A stretch of 64,000 nt of DNA, from assembly GCF_049800675.1 (NCBI RefSeq), contig NZ_JBLOOT010000002.1:1-64000 (forward strand), written 5' to 3'. A program made the position numbers and the translations under genes. The stretch comes from Cauispirillum nitrogeniifigens. Its GTDB lineage: Bacteria > Pseudomonadota > Alphaproteobacteria > Rhodospirillales > Rhodospirillaceae. How positions within the stretch are numbered: position 1 is the first letter of the stretch; every line of letters begins with the position of its first letter. The notes below the pieces were generated by a model that was not told the DNA's origin, ran no database searches, and saw only the letters and a program-made list of their open reading frames with translations. Positions 44,796 to 52,243 of the stretch are shown here, piece after piece.

Positions 44796-45142
44796 CCGCA
44801 CGCACCTTTGTCCTCACACCGCTGATCCTCCTGGGTCTGGCCGGCGCCGCCGCCGCCCAGGTGGGGCCGGAGCCGGCCGACCCGCTGGCCCGCGAGATGT
44901 GGCAGCAGCAGAAGCGGCTGCAAAAGGAATCCGAACGCACCTTCGAGGCCCTGCGGCGCAACGACGCCTATCGCCAGGACCTCAGCGACGTCTCCGCCGA
45001 CAGCGGCGCCTCGGGAGTGGTCCTCGAAGGCCGCGCCCGCTTGGAACGCCTCGACGAAGCGGAGGTGGAGCGCCTGCGCGCCATCCTGCGCGCCGAACGC
45101 GCCGCCAAGGAGGAGGAGATCCGCCGCCAGATGCGGCGGTGA
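44792..45142 (+). CDS. Exported hypothetical protein, charged helical
   Basis: 116 residues from TTG 44792. A signal peptide (TFVLTPLILLGLAGAAAAQ) is followed by a highly charged helical mature part: DPLAREMWQQQKRLQKESERTFEALRRND..., ending in EEEIRRQMRR. Heptad spacing suggests a coiled coil. It is probably periplasmic. Its function is unknown. It starts inside the stop of the preceding small gene and is followed by the 126-bp repeat. Confidence 0.65.
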   Translation: MTARTFVLTPLILLGLAGAAAAQVGPEPADPLAREMWQQQKRLQKESERTFEALRRNDAYRQDLSDVSADSGASGVVLEGRARLERLDEAEVERLRAILRAERAAKEEEIRRQMRR

Positions 45143-45154
45143 TCGCCCCCTCTC

Positions 45155-45280
45155 ATACCGGCCGGCGGATGAAGACACTCGCGAAGCGCTGCTCGCCGGG
45201 CGGCAAGCCCGCGCGGCGCATGAGCGTCACCGCCTCGGCATGAAACGGCCCGGAGGGGCGTTTCATAAGCCGGGCGGTAT
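45155..45280. repeat. 126-bp repeat element, copy 1
   Basis: This copy and the one at 62502-62627 have the same length. The first 21 bp and the last 79 bp are identical; the 26 bp between differ at 9 positions. The ends are an imperfect inverted repeat (ATACCGGCCGGC and, complemented, ATACCGCCCGGC). An inner hairpin GAAACGGCCC...GGGCGTTTC lies in the conserved part. Its last base is the first base of the ada stop codon on the minus strand. The minus strand keeps a 37-codon open frame (MKRPSGPFHAEAV...), but the differences between copies do not look like protein selection. Confidence 0.9.
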
Positions 45281-46326
45281 CAGGTCTTTTCCCGATCCAG
45301 CAGCGCCCGCTTGCGCGCCTCCCCCCAGGCGAAGCCCGCCAGCCCGCCGTCGCCGCGCAGCACGCGATGGCACGGAATGGCCACGGCCAGCCGGTTGGCG
45401 CCGCAGGCCGCGCCAACGGCACGCGCCGCTCCCGGATGGCCGATGCGGGCAGCCAGTTCGGCATAGGTCAGGGTGGTGCCCGGAGGGATGTCCCGCAGGG
45501 CCGCCCACACCCGCTCCTGAAAGGCCGTGGCGCGGACATCCAGCGGCAGGCCGAGCACCCCGCCGGGGCGTTCCACGAACGACACCACGATGCCCAGCCA
45601 GTCGGCGAAGGCATCGTCGGCCGGCTCCAGCCGCGCCAGAGGGAAGCGGGCGGCCAGGGCGGCGCGGGCGTCGTCGGGGGCGTCGGCGAACTCGATGGCG
45701 CACAGGCCGCGCTCCGTGGCCGCGACCATCAGCCAGCCCAGGCTGCACGGCACCACGGCATGGCGGATGACCTGTCCCGGCGCGCCCCGGCCATAGGCCG
45801 CCGGCGTCATGCCCAGGGCATCGGCGGCCTGGGCATAGGCCCGGCTGGCTGCGCCGAAGCCGGCGTCGTAGATGGCCGCCGTCACCGGCTGTCCGGCGGC
45901 CAGGGCATCGCGCAGGCGCCGCGCCCGCACGGCACGGGCATAAGCCTTGGGGGTAAGGCCGGTGACGGCGCGGAACACCTTCTGGAAGTGCCACGGACTC
46001 AGGCCCGCCTGCGCGGCGAGGGCGGCCAGGGGCGGTTCCTCCGCCGTCGCGCCAAGGCTGTGGCAGGCGGCGGCGACGGCGGCCGTGCGGGCATCATGGG
46101 CGCCTTCGGGCCGGCAGCGCAGGCAGGCGCGGAACCCCGCCGCCACCGCCTGGGCGGCGCTGGCGAAGAACACCGCGTTGGCCCGCCGGGGCCGCCGCGC
46201 CGGACACACCGGGCGGCAGAAGATGCCGGTGGTGGCGACACCGTAGAAGAAGGCGCCGTCGGCCGCCGGATCGCGCGCCAGCACGGCGGCCCAGCGTGCC
46301 TCGTCGGTGTCGAAGATCGTCGTCAT
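45280..46326 (-). CDS. ada: Ada: methylphosphotriester/O6-methylguanine methyltransferase and transcription activator
   Basis: 348 residues with all three functional parts. N-terminal Ada domain: Cys37 in GIFCRPVCPARRP with the zinc ligands CxxC at CLRCRPE, which accepts methyl from DNA phosphotriesters. An AraC-type helix-turn-helix (about 85-165; LAALAAQAGLSPWHFQKVFRAVTGLTPKAYARAVR). C-terminal O6-alkylguanine transferase with acceptor Cys319 in AIPCHRVLRGDGGLAGF. It would repair alkylated DNA and, when methylated, activate its own regulon. The stop codon TGA is shared with the end of the 126-bp repeat. Confidence 0.95.
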   Translation of the reverse strand: MTTIFDTDEARWAAVLARDPAADGAFFYGVATTGIFCRPVCPARRPRRANAVFFASAAQAVAAGFRACLRCRPEGAHDARTAAVAAACHSLGATAEEPPLAALAAQAGLSPWHFQKVFRAVTGLTPKAYARAVRARRLRDALAAGQPVTAAIYDAGFGAASRAYAQAADALGMTPAAYGRGAPGQVIRHAVVPCSLGWLMVAATERGLCAIEFADAPDDARAALAARFPLARLEPADDAFADWLGIVVSFVERPGGVLGLPLDVRATAFQERVWAALRDIPPGTTLTYAELAARIGHPGAARAVGAACGANRLAVAIPCHRVLRGDGGLAGFAWGEARKRALLDREKT

Positions 46327-46464
46327 GGGACTCTCCGCAGCATCCCGTCACCGGAAGGAATGATCGACCTTACGCCACATATCGTGGGAACCTCTTCCCG
46401 GTTCTTGCGTCCAAAGCATCAGGCGCTATCCTGCCGATGGGGATGGCAGTTGGAACAGGACCGG

Positions 46465-46881
46465 ATGCGGCGCTTGGAGTTCACCGACAGTCTGCGGATC
46501 GATCATGGCCGCATCGACGAGCAGCACCAGGCGCTGTTCGGCCTGATCAACGAGATGGCCGAGGCCATGGCGGCGCGCGAAGTCGAGCGCTGCAAGGATC
46601 TGTCGCGCCGGTTCATCGCCGCCGCCAAGGATCACTTCGCGTGGGAGGAACGCTTCCTGCGCAACGCCGGCTATCCCCACGTCGACGACCACGCGCGCTA
46701 CCACCATGTTCTGGTCGCCCTGGCCGAGGAGGCGCGCACGGCCTGCGAGCCCCAGGACGCCGACTTCGACCACGAAGCCTGCTTCGAGCGTCTGGTGACG
46801 GTGTTCGTCGACGACGTGGTCAAGGGCGACCTGACGTTCAAGTCGTTCCTGGACGAGCGGCGCCACCGCATACCGTCGTAG
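46465..46881 (+). CDS. Bacteriohemerythrin with one altered iron ligand
   Basis: 138 residues of the four-helix hemerythrin fold that binds O2 at a di-iron site. Ligand positions His21 (IDEQHQ), His57 and Glu61 (DHFAWEE), His76 and His80 (HARYHH) and Asp122 (KGDLTF) are present. The expected His117 is Asp117 (VDDVVKGD). The start is ATG 46465 with AGGA nearby; TTG 46450 in frame is an alternative. Soluble, single domain; probably an oxygen carrier or sensor. Monocistronic, 10 bp from a convergent gene. Confidence 0.88.
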   Translation: MRRLEFTDSLRIDHGRIDEQHQALFGLINEMAEAMAAREVERCKDLSRRFIAAAKDHFAWEERFLRNAGYPHVDDHARYHHVLVALAEEARTACEPQDADFDHEACFERLVTVFVDDVVKGDLTFKSFLDERRHRIPS

Positions 46882-46890
46882 GTCCGGGGG

Positions 46891-47502
46891 TCAAAGCCCC
46901 CACAGATCCTTGTCCTCCCAGATGATCTCGACGGCGACGAGCACCTTAGCGTGATCGGCCAGCTTGGTGCCGTCGACCTGCTTGTCGATCAGGTGCCCAA
47001 CCTCCAGCGGCGTGGTGATGTCGAACACCGCCTCGCCGCCGCCGTGCGGCACCCGGAAGTCCGGGCGCGCGGTCTTGGAGGTGCCAGTGTACTTGATGGG
47101 GAAGCCGGGCGGCACCGCAATGGACGTCTGGTAGAGGTAGTGGGTGCCCTCGGTCCAGTCCGTGTAGTAATCGCGCAAGGACGTGAAGGTGAGCTGTTCG
47201 ACTAGGTTGCCCAAGTCCATGCGGGCGGTCGCACTCTTGTCCAGGCGCAGGAAGTGGCGGGCGTAGGCGTTGGCGTGTGGGGCCACCACGGTGCCGGCGA
47301 AGCTGGTCGCGCCCAGGCCGCCCAGCCCGGTCGATGCCTTGGTGATGGTCGACTCGCTGCCGTAGGCGGTGGTGTCGAGCTTCGAGATATCACGGGAGAT
47401 CTTGCCGCAGGCAAAGCTGACGCAGCCCGTCAGGGCCTCGGTGAACTCGCTCAGCATGGCGTCGCCGCTAATCGACCCCTTGACGACCTTGTAGGTGGCC
47501 AT
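46891..47502 (-). CDS. Hypothetical protein, possible nuclease-like fold
   Basis: 203 residues, unrecognised, visibly AT-richer than its neighbours, which suggests transfer. The N-terminal half is rich in Ser/Thr/Gly; the C-terminal half contains TARPDFRVPHGGG and EAVFDITTPLEVGHLIDKQVDG, a PD...xDxT pattern that resembles restriction-endonuclease-like folds, though this is only a pattern. There is no signal peptide. It follows the GNAT gene by 9 nt in the same direction, so the two are one unit. Confidence 0.6.
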   Translation of the reverse strand: MATYKVVKGSISGDAMLSEFTEALTGCVSFACGKISRDISKLDTTAYGSESTITKASTGLGGLGATSFAGTVVAPHANAYARHFLRLDKSATARMDLGNLVEQLTFTSLRDYYTDWTEGTHYLYQTSIAVPPGFPIKYTGTSKTARPDFRVPHGGGEAVFDITTPLEVGHLIDKQVDGTKLADHAKVLVAVEIIWEDKDLWGL

Positions 47503-47511
47503 GGCCGGCGC

Positions 47512-48471
47512 CTACCCGACGTCGCGGCGCAGGCGCAGGCCGTCGGCCAGCCGGAAGCCGTTGGCGGCCAGGAACGGCGCCGCCGCCAGCCCGGCGTCGG
47601 CCAGCACCCCCAGGGCACCACGCGCCAGCGCCGCCTCGGCCACCGCCTCGACCAGCGCGCGGCCGATGCCCTGGCGGTCGTGGCGGGCATCCACCGCGAC
47701 CATGGACAGGTGGACATGGAAGCCATCGTACTGGGCCACCACCACCCCGGCGACGGCGTCGTCGACCTCGGCGACGTGGCACAGCGCCAGGGGGGAGGTC
47801 AGAAGCTCGCGCAGGCGCGCCTCCGGCCGCTTGCCCGCCGGCACCTCGCGGGCGATCAGCAGTTCGGCGGCGGCCTCGACATCGCGCACGGTCATGGCGC
47901 GGATGGCCTGCACCGGCGCGCGCGTCTCGCGCACGATCACCGGCGCGGCGGGTTCGGCGGGAGAAGGGGGGGCGGGCGCGGAGACGTCCTCCGATCCCAC
48001 GATGGCCCAGTCATAGACCGCCGTGATCCCGCGATCCTGACGGCGGCGGATGTCGCCGGCGGTGATCTCCACGTAGGCGAGGGAGAAGGCGTCCTTGTAG
48101 GTTTCGCGCACCTTGATGAAGCGGCCCGACGCATTTTCCAGCACCTGCCCGCAGGCCGGGGCGGCGACCGCCACCGGCGTCAGGTCCAGGCGCAGCTCCG
48201 GCCCCGCCACGGTCATCGGCGTGTCGGTGTCCAGGGCGAGGAGCATGGTGTCCTCGGGCGCCGCCACCCGCCCGTCCAGCGGCAGCAGGTAGTGGGTGAT
48301 GAAGCCCTTGCCGTGGCGGATGGTCTTCATGCCCAGGAGGATGGCGTCGGCGTCCACGCCCGGCGGCGGCTCCGGCAGGTCGCCAGCACGCACCCGCACC
48401 AGCCGGCCCGGCGCCACGGCACGCGCACGCACGATGGGGGCCCGAACAAGGGGGGCGGCGCTCTTGGTCAT
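47512..48471 (-). CDS. Two-domain protein: unknown N-terminal domain and GNAT acetyltransferase
   Basis: 319 residues. The C-terminal part (about 190-319) is a GNAT acetyltransferase: LSMVAVDARHDRQGIGRALVEAVAEAALARG holds the acetyl-CoA pyrophosphate loop, with ALCHVAEVDDAVAGVVVAQY before it. The first 165 residues (ILLGMKTIRHGKGFITHYLLPLDGRVAA..., VRETYKDAFSLAYVEITAGDIRRR) form an unrecognised beta-rich domain joined by a proline/alanine linker. Substrate unknown. It is first in a pair with the 203-residue unknown; the start at 48471 is MTKSAAP. Confidence 0.72.
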   Translation of the reverse strand: MTKSAAPLVRAPIVRARAVAPGRLVRVRAGDLPEPPPGVDADAILLGMKTIRHGKGFITHYLLPLDGRVAAPEDTMLLALDTDTPMTVAGPELRLDLTPVAVAAPACGQVLENASGRFIKVRETYKDAFSLAYVEITAGDIRRRQDRGITAVYDWAIVGSEDVSAPAPPSPAEPAAPVIVRETRAPVQAIRAMTVRDVEAAAELLIAREVPAGKRPEARLRELLTSPLALCHVAEVDDAVAGVVVAQYDGFHVHLSMVAVDARHDRQGIGRALVEAVAEAALARGALGVLADAGLAAAPFLAANGFRLADGLRLRRDVG

Positions 48472-48485
48472 GGTGGTGTCCTCCC

Positions 48486-48821
48486 TCAACCGCCGCTTTC
48501 CGCGCGTCCGATGGACAGGCCCACGACGCCGAGGATGATCAGCGCGATGGACGCCACCTTCAGCCAACTCAGCGACTCGCCGAACCACGCCACGCCGATC
48601 ACGGCGATGGCCACCGTGCCGACCCCCGACCACAGGGGATAGACCACCGACACGTCGAGTCGCTTCAGGGCCAGGGTCAGCAGGGTGAAGCTGATGGCGT
48701 AGAAGACGAAGATCAACACCGACGGCAGCGGCCGGGTGAACCCCTCGGCCAGCTTCATGCAGGTCGTGCCGGCGACCTCGAACCCGATGGCGCCGATCAT
48801 GAACAGCCAATGCATGATCAA
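48486..48821 (-). CDS. Small multidrug resistance (SMR) family transporter
   Basis: 111 residues with four transmembrane helices, the size and layout of EmrE/SugE/QacE proteins. The membrane-embedded proton/substrate glutamate is Glu15 in GFEVAGTTCMKLAEGF. The middle YPLWSGVGTVAIAVIG helix is the typical GWSG-like dimer contact region. It exports cations or guanidinium-type compounds as a dimer. The gene starts 3 bp after the truA stop, so it may be cotranscribed with truA, a pairing without obvious functional link. Confidence 0.9.
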   Translation of the reverse strand: MIMHWLFMIGAIGFEVAGTTCMKLAEGFTRPLPSVLIFVFYAISFTLLTLALKRLDVSVVYPLWSGVGTVAIAVIGVAWFGESLSWLKVASIALIILGVVGLSIGRAESGG

Positions 48822-48824
48822 GAC

Positions 48825-49562
48825 CTAATATTCGGCGCGCAGGAAGTAAAGCCCGCAGGCCGGCGCCGTCTGCCCGGCCTGGGCGCGGTCGCGGGCGGCC
48901 AGGATGCGGCGCACGTCGGCGGGGCTCCACTTGCCCTGCCCGGCCACCGCCAGGGTGCCGACCATGTTGCGCACCTGATGGTGCAGGAACGACCGCGCGC
49001 GGGCGTAGATCTCGATCTCCTCGCCGCGCCGGGTGACGACCAGCTCATCGAGGGTCTTGAGCGGCGAGTTGGCCTGGCACTCCTTGGCCCGGAAGCTGGT
49101 GAAGTCGTGCGAGCCGACCAGTTCCTGGGCGGCGGCGTGCATGGCCTCGGCATCCAGCGGCCGGCTGACCCACCACACCCGCCCCGACTCCAGGGCCGGC
49201 GGGCTGCGCCGGTTGAGCACGCGGTAGATGTAGGACCGTTCGCGGCAGGAGAAGCGGGCGTGGAACTCGTCGTCCACTTCCTCGGCGATGACGATGGCCA
49301 CCGGCAGCGGCCGCAGGTGGGCGTTCAGGGCATCGCGCACCTTCTCCGCCCGGTCGCCGCGCGCCACGTCGATATGCGCCACCTGACCCAGGGCGTGGAC
49401 CCCGGCATCGGTGCGGCCGGAGGCATGGGCGACCACCGCCTGCCCGCTGTAGCGGAAGGCGGCCTCCTCCAGGGCCTGCTGCACGGACGGCCCGTTGTCC
49501 TGGCGCTGCCAGCCGACGAAGGGACCGCCGTCGTATTCGATGGTGAGCTTGTAGCGCGGCAT
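48825..49562 (-). CDS. truA: tRNA pseudouridine synthase A (positions 38-40)
   Basis: 245 residues. Modifies uridines 38-40 in the anticodon stem-loop. The catalytic Asp52 lies in ASGRTDAGVHALGQ; the opening RYKLTIEYDGGPFVGWQRQ and the SCRERSYIYRVLNR and SFLHHQVRNMVGTL blocks are diagnostic. The start at 49562 (MPRYK) gives family length. It is divergent from the conserved unknown at 49689. Confidence 0.96.
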   Translation of the reverse strand: MPRYKLTIEYDGGPFVGWQRQDNGPSVQQALEEAAFRYSGQAVVAHASGRTDAGVHALGQVAHIDVARGDRAEKVRDALNAHLRPLPVAIVIAEEVDDEFHARFSCRERSYIYRVLNRRSPPALESGRVWWVSRPLDAEAMHAAAQELVGSHDFTSFRAKECQANSPLKTLDELVVTRRGEEIEIYARARSFLHHQVRNMVGTLAVAGQGKWSPADVRRILAARDRAQAGQTAPACGLYFLRAEY

Positions 49563-49688
49563 GGCGCAGACATAGCCGGGCGCCGCCATCGGCGCAACAG
49601 GGATGGGGGCATCGCGCTTCCCGGCCTTCCCTGGCGCGGCTTCCGTGGTAGCATGCGGCGTCCTTTTCGTCCGCCCGCCGAGCCCGCC

Positions 49689-50738
49689 ATGGCCCCCGCC
49701 GAAACCGACCTGGAACAGATCGCCGACACGGACATGGACAGCCTGTTCGTGTTGCCGCTGCACATCATCCCGCTGGAGAATCCGGGCCTGCAACGGGCAC
49801 GCATGATCAAGAACCAGCGCCTGGAAGGGGTGATCGAGTTCTTTTCCGACCAGAACAGCGGCAGCGGCCAGATCCGCGTGTGCGACCTGCCCAAGGCCAT
49901 GGGCTGGGACCTCGACCAGGGCCTGCCCAACGACATGCTGCTGCTGCGGGTGCTGGAGACCCTGCCGTCCTATGACGTCTATTCGCTGCGGGTGTCGCTG
50001 CGCCAGGCGCGCATCCCCATCGCCGGCCAGCAGGCCCTGTGCCTGAGCCCCGAGAAGAACACCGAACTGGCCGGCTACATGCGCCGCTTCACCGGGCCGC
50101 TGATCACCCAGATCTACGGCGGCGACGGCATGGACATCAAGAGCTTCGCCGACATCGTCGCGCTGTTCCGCGACCCCGACGTCAAGGTGGCGCGGGCCAA
50201 GCTGAAGCTGATGGCCGAGAAGCTGCACATCGAGATGACCGAGATCCCGTCCTTCCTGGAGGACTACGGCGACATCTTCCTGTCGCTGGGCTACTACCGC
50301 CAGTGCCTGGACCGCCTGACCCCGCACCTCGACAGCTTCATGAGCGGCGTCGCCGCCCTGCGCGGCAACTGGCAGCTGCGCAACGACTTCACCCTGATGC
50401 GCACCTGCGACGAGCTGGAGGCCGGCCTGAACAACATGACGGCCGCCATCACCGGCCGCTTCGAGACCTTCGACCGCGCCTCGCGCACCATGTGGCAGAA
50501 CCTGTCGGCCGAACGCTTCCGCGAGGTCAAGGCGCTGATCGAAAGCTACCACACCACCATCGGCGGCATGCTCTGCGCCCTGACCGTGAAGATGAACGGC
50601 TGGGCCCGCCAGTTCCCCCGCAAGGGATCGGGCGGCCCGGTGCGGCGGGGCGAATACATCATGTCGGAGATGAAGCAGGGCCTGGCCGCCATGCGCCGCC
50701 TCGACCAGGACGCCCGGCGCCTCGACCGGGTGGGGTAA
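49689..50738 (+). CDS. Conserved hypothetical cytoplasmic protein
   Basis: 349 residues, unrecognised. It is mostly helical and charged, with no signal peptide or membrane helices. Segments such as LLRVLETLPSYDVYSLRVSLRQA, FADIVALFRDPDVKVARAKLKLMAEKL, IPSFLEDYGDIFLSLGYYRQCLDRLTP and the RFETFDRASRTMWQNLSAERFREVKALIESYH helix suggest an alpha-solenoid or coiled scaffold. Its organised helical pattern and good codon bias make it a certain gene. The gene lies alone between truA and rnhA, and no role is evident. Confidence 0.8.
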   Translation: MAPAETDLEQIADTDMDSLFVLPLHIIPLENPGLQRARMIKNQRLEGVIEFFSDQNSGSGQIRVCDLPKAMGWDLDQGLPNDMLLLRVLETLPSYDVYSLRVSLRQARIPIAGQQALCLSPEKNTELAGYMRRFTGPLITQIYGGDGMDIKSFADIVALFRDPDVKVARAKLKLMAEKLHIEMTEIPSFLEDYGDIFLSLGYYRQCLDRLTPHLDSFMSGVAALRGNWQLRNDFTLMRTCDELEAGLNNMTAAITGRFETFDRASRTMWQNLSAERFREVKALIESYHTTIGGMLCALTVKMNGWARQFPRKGSGGPVRRGEYIMSEMKQGLAAMRRLDQDARRLDRVG

Positions 50739-50752
50739 TCACGCTCCGGCGC

Positions 50753-50822
50753 GATCCAATGGAGGCGGCCGGCTTAGGCGCCGGCTCGATCCAATGGAGG
50801 CGGCCGGCTCAGGCGCCGGCTC
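50753..50822. repeat. 35-bp tandem duplication at the rnhA stop codon
   Basis: Two head-to-tail units of 35 bp, 50753-50787 and 50788-50822, differ at a single base. The second unit contains the rnhA stop codon; the first carries a TAA at the matching place. Each unit holds a GCCGGC...GCCGGC palindrome, so the pair can form two hairpins. It could act as a transcription terminator for rnhA. Confidence 0.85.
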
Positions 50823-51270
50823 GCAGGGCCTTGATGGCCTCGCGGGCCAGTTCGTCGGCGCGTTCGTTCTCGGCGTGGCCGGCGTGGCCCTTGACCCAGT
50901 GCCAGCGCAGGGTGTGCTTGGCGCACTCGGCTTCCAGGTCCTGCCACAGGTCGACGTTCTTGACCGGCTTCTTGTCGGCGGTCTTCCAGCCGTTGCGCTT
51001 CCAGCCGTGGATCCACTGGGTGATGCCGTTCTTGACGTACTGGCTGTCGGTGGTGACGTCGACCACGCTGGGCCGCTTGAGCGCCCGCAGGCCGGCGATC
51101 ACGGCCATCAGCTCCATGCGGTTGTTGGTGGTCTGCGCCTCCGCCCCCGACAGCTCCTTCTCCAGGCCCTTCCAGCGCAGGATGGCGCCCCAGCCGCCGG
51201 GGCCGGGATTGCCCGAGCACGCCCCGTCGGTGAACAGGGCGACGGCCTCTTCGTCGGCGGCCACGCTCAT
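50809..51270 (-). CDS. rnhA: Ribonuclease HI
   Basis: 153 residues. Degrades RNA in RNA-DNA hybrids. The DEDD residues are Asp15 (ALFTDGACSGNPG), Glu53 (RMELMAV), Asp75 (TTDSQYV) and Asp139 (ERADELA), with the catalytic loop His129 (VKGHAGH) between. Length and order are normal. The ATG at 51270 overlaps the thrB stop (ATGA). It is last in the ispH-thrB-rnhA operon, and its 3' end lies in a 35-bp tandem duplication. Confidence 0.96.
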   Translation of the reverse strand: MSVAADEEAVALFTDGACSGNPGPGGWGAILRWKGLEKELSGAEAQTTNNRMELMAVIAGLRALKRPSVVDVTTDSQYVKNGITQWIHGWKRNGWKTADKKPVKNVDLWQDLEAECAKHTLRWHWVKGHAGHAENERADELAREAIKALRAGA

Positions 51271-52232
51271 AGCTCCAGCCCGTAGGCGCCCGGTCCCTGG
51301 ACCTGGCGGTGGAAGCGCAGCTTGTTGAGGTATTCCAGCGGGTCCTTGGGCCGCACCAGGGCACCGGCCGGGGTGTTGACCCAGTCGTACAGCCGGGTCA
51401 GCAGGAAGCGCATGGCCGCCCCCCGGCACAGCAGCGGCAGGGCGTCCAGCTCGGCGCGCGAGAACTCGCGCACCTTGCGATAGGCGCCGAGCAGGGCGCG
51501 GGCCTTGGTGGCGTTGAAGGTCTTCTCGCCCTCGAAGCACCAGGCGTTCAGGCAGATGGCGATGTCGTAGGCGAACAGGTCGTTGCAGGCGAAGTAGAAG
51601 TCGATCAGCCCGGAACACGCGTCCTGGAGGAAGAACACGTTGTCGGGGAACAGGTCGGCGTGGATGACGCCGCTGGGCAGGTCGGTGGGCCAGCGCGCCT
51701 CCAGCACGTCCAGTTCGGCCTCGATCTCGGCGGCCAGGCCCGGCTGCACGCCGTCGGCGGCACCGCCGGCCGATTCGTAGAGCGGCCGCCAGCCGCCCAC
51801 CGACAGGGCGTTGGCCCGGCCGAGGCCGAAACCCTGCCCGGCCAGGTGCATCTCGGCCAGCGCGGTGCCCAGGTGCGCGCAGTGGGCGGCGGTGATGCGC
51901 CGCACCGACATGCCGCGCAGGAACGACACCATGGCCGCCGGCCGGCCGCACAGGCTGCGCAGTGACTTGCCGTCGCGGCCGTGCACCGGGGTCGGGCACT
52001 TGATGCCGCGCGCCGCCAGATGATCCATGAGGCCGAGAAAGAACGGCAGGTCGTCCGGGTTCACCCGCTTTTCATAGAGGGTCAGGATGAACGGCCCGGT
52101 GGTGGTGGAAATGAGGAAGTTGGAGTTCTCCACCCCCTCGGCGATGCCCTTGCAGCTTTCCACGCGCCCGACGTCGTACTGGGCGATGAAGTCCTCCAGG
52201 GCGTCGTCGGAGACCTCGGTATAGACAGCCAT
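51267..52232 (-). CDS. thrB: Homoserine kinase
   Basis: 321 residues of the aminoglycoside-phosphotransferase-type homoserine kinase. Phosphorylates homoserine on the way to threonine. It shows GVENSNFLISTTTGPFILTLYEKR, the catalytic loop PSGVIHADLFPDNVFF and the metal-binding LIDFYFACNDLFAYDIAI. The gene order ispH-thrB-rnhA is a typical alphaproteobacterial cluster. Spacing to ispH is 11 bp; the overlap with rnhA is 4 nt. Confidence 0.93.
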   Translation of the reverse strand: MAVYTEVSDDALEDFIAQYDVGRVESCKGIAEGVENSNFLISTTTGPFILTLYEKRVNPDDLPFFLGLMDHLAARGIKCPTPVHGRDGKSLRSLCGRPAAMVSFLRGMSVRRITAAHCAHLGTALAEMHLAGQGFGLGRANALSVGGWRPLYESAGGAADGVQPGLAAEIEAELDVLEARWPTDLPSGVIHADLFPDNVFFLQDACSGLIDFYFACNDLFAYDIAICLNAWCFEGEKTFNATKARALLGAYRKVREFSRAELDALPLLCRGAAMRFLLTRLYDWVNTPAGALVRPKDPLEYLNKLRFHRQVQGPGAYGLEL

Positions 52233-52243
52233 GTCCCCTTGCC

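Noticed and set aside
45153..45266. 37-codon open frame MKRPSGPFHAEAV... inside the 126-bp repeat
   Set aside because: It recurs in both copies, but the differences are mostly amino-acid changing and the frame is not closed in the second copy, so a conserved peptide is not supported.
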